Positions 60,262-64,000 of a stretch of 64,000 bases of DNA are shown here, piece after piece (the first letter of the stretch is position 1; every line of letters begins with the position of its first letter). The translations under genes and the position numbers were made by a program. Origin of the DNA: Asanoa iriomotensis (GTDB lineage: Bacteria; Actinomycetota; Actinomycetes; Mycobacteriales; Micromonosporaceae); assembly GCF_016862515.1 (NCBI RefSeq), contig NZ_BONC01000022.1, positions 45,434-109,433 of the forward strand, read 5' to 3'. The notes beneath the pieces were generated by a model. The model saw only the letters and a program-made list of their open reading frames with translations. It was not told where the DNA came from and did not search any database.

Positions 60262-60834
60262 ATGCGACTGACACCCATGCTCGCCACGCTCGTCGCGGCC
60301 GCGGCACTCGCCGGGTGCGCCGGCAGCCCGCCGGCCGCCACCGACCCGGCGCCGACCGCACCACCCGCCCAGACCGCGACGGCCGCGGAGACAGCGGCGG
60401 CCGCGAGCCCGGTCGCCGGCTGCGAGTTCCACCGGCTCGAGGACGCCGCCGCAGTCCTGAACGTGCCGATGAACCCGGTGCCCAAGACCGACGAGGTCGA
60501 GCCAGGCTCGACCGCCAACAAGTTCCTGTCCTGCGTCTACTGGAGCGCCGACGGCACCCGCTACGCCAACATCGGCCACCGCGCGGCCCTCACCGCAGCC
60601 GGCGCCGCCGACACCAGGTCGCAGTTCGCCAACCAGCGCACGGCCGACGCGGTCGGCATCCCGGGTCTGGGCGACGACGCCTACTGGGACACCCCGAACG
60701 GCCAGATCCTGGTCCTGGTCGGTGACGACCTGCTGCTCGTCTCCACCGGCGTCAAGGACGCGCCGGCCGAGGCCCGCAGCAGGGACGACACCACCAAGCT
60801 GGCGACGTTGGTGGTGCGGCACCTGCCGAGATGA
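60262..60834 (+). CDS. Putative lipoprotein (DUF3558-like)
   Basis: 190 residues. Signal peptide PMLATLVAAAALAGCAGSPP with lipobox LAGC, then a low-complexity Ala/Pro/Thr linker. The mature part has CEFHRLEDAAAVLNVPMNPV, later FLSCVYWSADGTRYANIGHR and DAVGIPGLGDDAYWDTPNGQ, a layout resembling DUF3558-type actinobacterial lipoproteins with one disulphide (two Cys). The ATG at 60262 follows GGAGGACG. Function is unknown. Next gene starts about 50 nt downstream on the same strand. Confidence 0.8.
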   Translation: MRLTPMLATLVAAAALAGCAGSPPAATDPAPTAPPAQTATAAETAAAASPVAGCEFHRLEDAAAVLNVPMNPVPKTDEVEPGSTANKFLSCVYWSADGTRYANIGHRAALTAAGAADTRSQFANQRTADAVGIPGLGDDAYWDTPNGQILVLVGDDLLLVSTGVKDAPAEARSRDDTTKLATLVVRHLPR

Positions 60835-60887
60835 CGTGAGTACCCGGGCCCATGCCGCCCGCACCACCCCGCCGGCATCCTGTCCGG

Positions 60888-62207
60888 ATGCGGGGGAAGC
60901 TTCTGTTCGTCCAGCTCGGCGCCCTGTGGCTGCTCGGCGGCCTGCTCATGCCGGCCGCGGTGGGGGCACTGGTCGTCCTGCTCCTGGGCGGCGAGGTCGC
61001 CGTCGGCGTCGGGCTAGTGGTCGCATTGGTGCTGCTCGTCGGCTACCTGTTCGCGGTCGTCACGGTCACGGCCGGCGCCACCCGGCTCGGCGCGACGCTC
61101 CCGGGCCGGCTGCTCTGGGTGGTCCTCGTCCTGCTCGGCGGCACGCTGCTGTGGTCGCAGGGATGGGCCCTCGCCGACGCCGCCGAACTCGACATCAGCG
61201 AAAACCCGTGGTTGACCGCGGTCTTCGGCGGGCTGGCATATGCGCTCACAGCCGGATTCCTGCTGCGCGGCCGGCGGCTCAACCTCGCCGCCGTGGCGGC
61301 CTTCCTCGCGCTGACAATCGGCGGGCTGGCGGCGTTGCGCGCGTCCGGCCCCGACGAGCTCGAAGAACGGATCGCGTCAGCCGGAATCAACCCCGGCCTG
61401 GTCTACGTCGTCGAGGTCCCCGACTACTCACCCAGCGACCACGCGTTCGGCGACCGGCTCGGCACCGGCGCGTTCCTGCCGACCGACCGCACGGCCATCC
61501 CACCGCTCCAGTACGTGAACGTCGTCGGCTACGGCCCCGGCTACCACCGGGCCGACGGCGGCCCCGGCTGCGGCCCGACCGTCACCGACTCCCCGTTGTC
61601 GATCGCCGAGTGCACGCCCGAACCGGACGGCACCGTCTACCGCCGCGGCGTCGTCGAACACGGCTACCAGGTCACCGTCGGCGACTCGACGGTTGTCGTC
61701 TCCGGCTCCCACGCGGTCGACCGCACCCTGCTCCGGGCCGCGGCCCGCTCAGCCCGTGCGGGCACCGCCAAGGACCTGCCCGACTTCCCCGGTGGCGGCC
61801 CGTTCTTCGTCGCCGACGTGGCCGGGTTCCGCGCACAGCCGCTCGGCATCCCGCCGGGCGTGCAGTACCTGCGCGCCGACCACACCAGCGGTGACCAGAG
61901 CGTGCGGATCATCGTCTCGGCCGCGCCGGCCGCGCAGGGCGACCCCTGTTTCATCTCGACCTGCGAACCAGACGGGCTCGACCTGACCTACCTGCGCCGC
62001 GACGACACGCACGGCTACACGCACCGCCACGGCGACGTCCTGGTCACCGTGGAGGGCGGCGTCTCCGTCGACCGCGCGCTGCTGCGGAGCACGGCGCTGG
62101 CGGCCCGCCCCGCCACCGACGCCGAGCTCCTGCACGCCCTGCCCGCAGCGCCGCCGCGCGACCGCTTCGACCGGCTGCGCGGCTGGCTGCGCGCGAACGT
62201 CAGTTGA
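60888..62207 (+). CDS. Membrane protein of unknown function
   Basis: 439 residues from the ATG at 60888; an ATG at 60852 would add 12 residues. The first 160 residues form about five hydrophobic helices (for example LGALWLLGGLLMPAAVGALV and VVALVLLVGYLFAVVTVTAG). The rest is soluble and probably outside the cell, with four Cys in the stretches GGPGCGPTVTDSPLSIAEC and DPCFISTCEPDG that could form disulphides, and two related segments (VSGSHAVDRTLLRAAARSAR and VEGGVSVDRALLRSTALAAR). This suggests an internally duplicated extracytoplasmic domain. I do not recognise a family. The end overlaps the convergent galactose oxidase gene by 8 nt. Confidence 0.78.
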   Translation: MRGKLLFVQLGALWLLGGLLMPAAVGALVVLLLGGEVAVGVGLVVALVLLVGYLFAVVTVTAGATRLGATLPGRLLWVVLVLLGGTLLWSQGWALADAAELDISENPWLTAVFGGLAYALTAGFLLRGRRLNLAAVAAFLALTIGGLAALRASGPDELEERIASAGINPGLVYVVEVPDYSPSDHAFGDRLGTGAFLPTDRTAIPPLQYVNVVGYGPGYHRADGGPGCGPTVTDSPLSIAECTPEPDGTVYRRGVVEHGYQVTVGDSTVVVSGSHAVDRTLLRAAARSARAGTAKDLPDFPGGGPFFVADVAGFRAQPLGIPPGVQYLRADHTSGDQSVRIIVSAAPAAQGDPCFISTCEPDGLDLTYLRRDDTHGYTHRHGDVLVTVEGGVSVDRALLRSTALAARPATDAELLHALPAAPPRDRFDRLRGWLRANVS

Positions 62208-64000
62208 TGCGGATGAACTTGGCCACGCTCGGGGTGCCAGCGGCGTCGAGGGCGAACAGCAGGTAGTCGCCGGGCAGGACGACGCCACGGTCCGCCGGGA
62301 TCGACAGCGTGTGCGTCGTGCCGCTGACGGCCGTCGGGGTGAGCGGGATCCGCCGCTGGTCGGTGTTGACGGTGTGGGTCACGGCCGAGGTGCGCACCAG
62401 CGCGAACCGCGGCACCGCCGCGCCCGTCGTCACCGAGATCGACGTGCCGGGGCGGGCCGTCGCCGGCGCCGCCGTGATGGTCGGTCGGGTCCGCGCCGAG
62501 CCGTCGGCGTTCAACAGATAGGGCGGCGTGAAGATCTGGCCGCTGGCGTGGTTGGTGGCGCAGGTGCCGCAGAGCCCGCCGCCGCCGGAGAACACGCGGC
62601 CGTCGGGCAGCAGCAGCGCCACGCTGTGGTAGGTGCGCGGCTCCACCTCGGGCGCCAGCACCGTGAAGTCGCCCGTCGCCGGGTCCCACAGCTCCGGGCT
62701 CGCGGCGGCGCCCGTGTCGGTGAACGGCTGCGGATGCTGCTGCCCGCCGATCGCCAGCACCGTGCCGTCGGGCAGGACCACGCCGTTGCCGAACGCCCGC
62801 GCGTACGCCATGTCGCCGACCCGCGTCGTGACCACCGGCTGGCCGCGGCCGGCCCTGATGTCCACTGTGTACGCCCGCCGGGTGGCCTGCGTGTTGGTGA
62901 CGGTGCCTGCGTCCTGGTAGGCCGTGGCGCCGCCGAACGTCAGAATCCTGTTGACGTCGTACATGACCGCGTTGCCGTTCATCGCGTCGGCGCTGTCGGC
63001 GCGGTTGCCGGCGCTCGTGATGGTGCCGGCACCGCTCGTGGTGATCCAGTTCATCCGCTTGCTCGGGCCGGCGTGGAAGACCGCTCCCCCGGAGACCGCG
63101 AACAGCCAGGCGTGGTTGTCGGATCGGTAGACGCCGCCCGGGTCGGCGGTGAGGATCGGGGTGGCCGAGACACCGGTCAGCTTGGACCACGTGCCGGTCG
63201 TGCCGCTCGGCGTGAAGACCTCGCCGTTCTTGTTGCCGGCCGAGTCCCGCCACGAGCCGCCGAGGGTGAACACGCGCCCGTCGGAGAGCAGCGTCGTGGT
63301 CTGGTAGGCCCGCGGGATCTGCATCAGCGGAGCCTTGGTCCACGTGTTGGTCGCCGGGTTGTAGATGGTGGTCGCACCGTCGGTGCTGCCGCCGTTGATG
63401 AGCACCCGGCCGTCGGCCAGCACGGCGAGCCCGGTGCAGAACATCTGGTGCTGGACCTTGACGGTCGAGGGCGCGCCGACCACGCCGGTGCCGAGGTCCA
63501 GGATGGACACGATCGTCGTGGCGGCGTATTTGTCGAAGCTCATGTCGCCGACGGCGGCGAAGGTGAGCAGCTTGTTGTTGGTCAGCAGCACGGCGGAGAC
63601 CGGCACCGCGGGGAAGCCGATCGTCGCGCCCCATCGGCCACCGGCACCCGCTGCGGGTGCCGGGCCGTGTATCTCGATCTCGGCCGCCGACGACCACGGG
63701 CCACGGTTGCCCGCTTCGGTGAGACCGGTCAACCGCACGTAACGCGCGTTGACCGCCGGGAAGGCGATGGTCTTCGCCGCCTTGTCGTCGGCCCACGCGC
63801 CGCCCGCCACCACCGTCGTCCAGACCGTGCCGTCGGCGCTGACCGCGAGGTCGAAGCGGCCGATGTTGCCGTTCTTGGACGCGTCGGCGCGCGGCAGGTA
63901 GCTGAGGCCGGAGATCCGCTTCGAGGCCTTCATGTCGACGGTGATCCAGTGCGGCAGCGGCTTGGCCGGCGAGAACTGCGAGTGCCAGATCGTCGTGGCG
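62200..64000 (-). CDS. Galactose oxidase-like copper radical oxidase (5' end beyond window)
   Basis: Partial: the reading frame is open to position 64000, so the N-terminus lies outside. The visible 600 residues begin within a discoidin (F5/8C) domain (HSQFSPAKPLPHWITVDMK), then a kelch propeller and the C-terminal DUF1929 domain. All residues that build the copper site and Tyr-Cys cofactor of fungal galactose oxidase are in place: Cys in HQMFCTGLAV, Tyr in RAYQTTTLLSDGRVFTLGGS followed by the stacking Trp, Tyr-His in RTYHSVALLLPDGRVFSGGG and His in VTHTVNTDQRRIPL. Likely secreted and oxidises primary alcohols on sugars or glycans, giving hydrogen peroxide. Confidence 0.93.
   Translation of the reverse strand, partial: ATTIWHSQFSPAKPLPHWITVDMKASKRISGLSYLPRADASKNGNIGRFDLAVSADGTVWTTVVAGGAWADDKAAKTIAFPAVNARYVRLTGLTEAGNRGPWSSAAEIEIHGPAPAAGAGGRWGATIGFPAVPVSAVLLTNNKLLTFAAVGDMSFDKYAATTIVSILDLGTGVVGAPSTVKVQHQMFCTGLAVLADGRVLINGGSTDGATTIYNPATNTWTKAPLMQIPRAYQTTTLLSDGRVFTLGGSWRDSAGNKNGEVFTPSGTTGTWSKLTGVSATPILTADPGGVYRSDNHAWLFAVSGGAVFHAGPSKRMNWITTSGAGTITSAGNRADSADAMNGNAVMYDVNRILTFGGATAYQDAGTVTNTQATRRAYTVDIRAGRGQPVVTTRVGDMAYARAFGNGVVLPDGTVLAIGGQQHPQPFTDTGAAASPELWDPATGDFTVLAPEVEPRTYHSVALLLPDGRVFSGGGGLCGTCATNHASGQIFTPPYLLNADGSARTRPTITAAPATARPGTSISVTTGAAVPRFALVRTSAVTHTVNTDQRRIPLTPTAVSGTTHTLSIPADRGVVLPGDYLLFALDAAGTPSVAKFIRIN

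Noticed and set aside
1..64000. Search for insertion sequences, integrases, tRNAs and prophage genes
   Set aside because: No transposase- or integrase-like protein, no terminal repeats with target duplications and no tRNA-like cloverleaf were seen.

Overview
This is a very GC-rich, gene-dense actinomycete chromosome segment with short or overlapping gene junctions and many SARP, LAL and FadR regulators. The mevalonate genes closely resemble the Streptomyces/Actinoplanes secondary-metabolite type, and the overall style suggests a filamentous, soil-living actinomycete. Micromonosporaceae is my guess, not something the sequence proves. I saw no tRNA, rRNA, insertion sequence, integrase or CRISPR array.

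Region 1 (1-24.7 kb) is a regulator-rich isoprenoid locus. A leftward six-gene operon (GGPP synthase, mevalonate kinase, diphosphomevalonate decarboxylase, phosphomevalonate kinase, HMG-CoA reductase, HMG-CoA synthase) supplies C5 units and a long-chain prenyl diphosphate. The type II isomerase that usually sits inside such operons is missing; a type I idi lies at 16.1 kb, coupled to a DUF3050 gene. Around them are three LAL/LuxR regulators (one without its ATPase domain), two SARP regulators, an MMPL exporter, panD and a BBE-type flavin oxidase. No terpene cyclase is visible; it may lie left of the window.

Region 2 (24.7-35.5 kb) is mixed: a ferritin-like gene; a four-gene tailoring-type operon (ABM monooxygenase, alpha/beta hydrolase, methyltransferase with internal repeats, SnoaL-like protein); an AraC regulator; a FUSC membrane protein; a lipoprotein; a LysE/Lrp pair; and the carbon-metabolism genes pgi, zwf and ppa.

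Region 3 (35.5-59.1 kb) is the most interesting part: a catabolic island that looks built for a phthalate-like aromatic acid. It holds a Rieske oxygenase with ferredoxin and reductase, a 4,5-dihydroxyphthalate decarboxylase-like protein, a 4-oxalomesaconate hydratase-like amidohydrolase and an RraA-type CHA aldolase. With these are genes that do not fit the textbook route: two bicupins, a PanB-like protein lacking the catalytic Glu, an orphan EutA-like reactivase, a NagB-like deaminase and an unrecognised 160-residue protein. Uptake genes (ABC importer, TAXI receptor, two MFS proteins) complete it. Two paralogous FadR regulators and seven copies of an operator-like motif (TGGTnnnACCA or close variants) in its promoter regions suggest one regulon.

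Region 4 (59.3-64 kb) holds a phosphotransferase, a lipoprotein, a membrane protein and a galactose oxidase cut by the right edge.

A recurring oddity is local tandem duplication, mostly at 3' ends of genes (17.6, 24.6, 38.1 and 43.9 kb) and once in frame inside a methyltransferase (26.9 kb).
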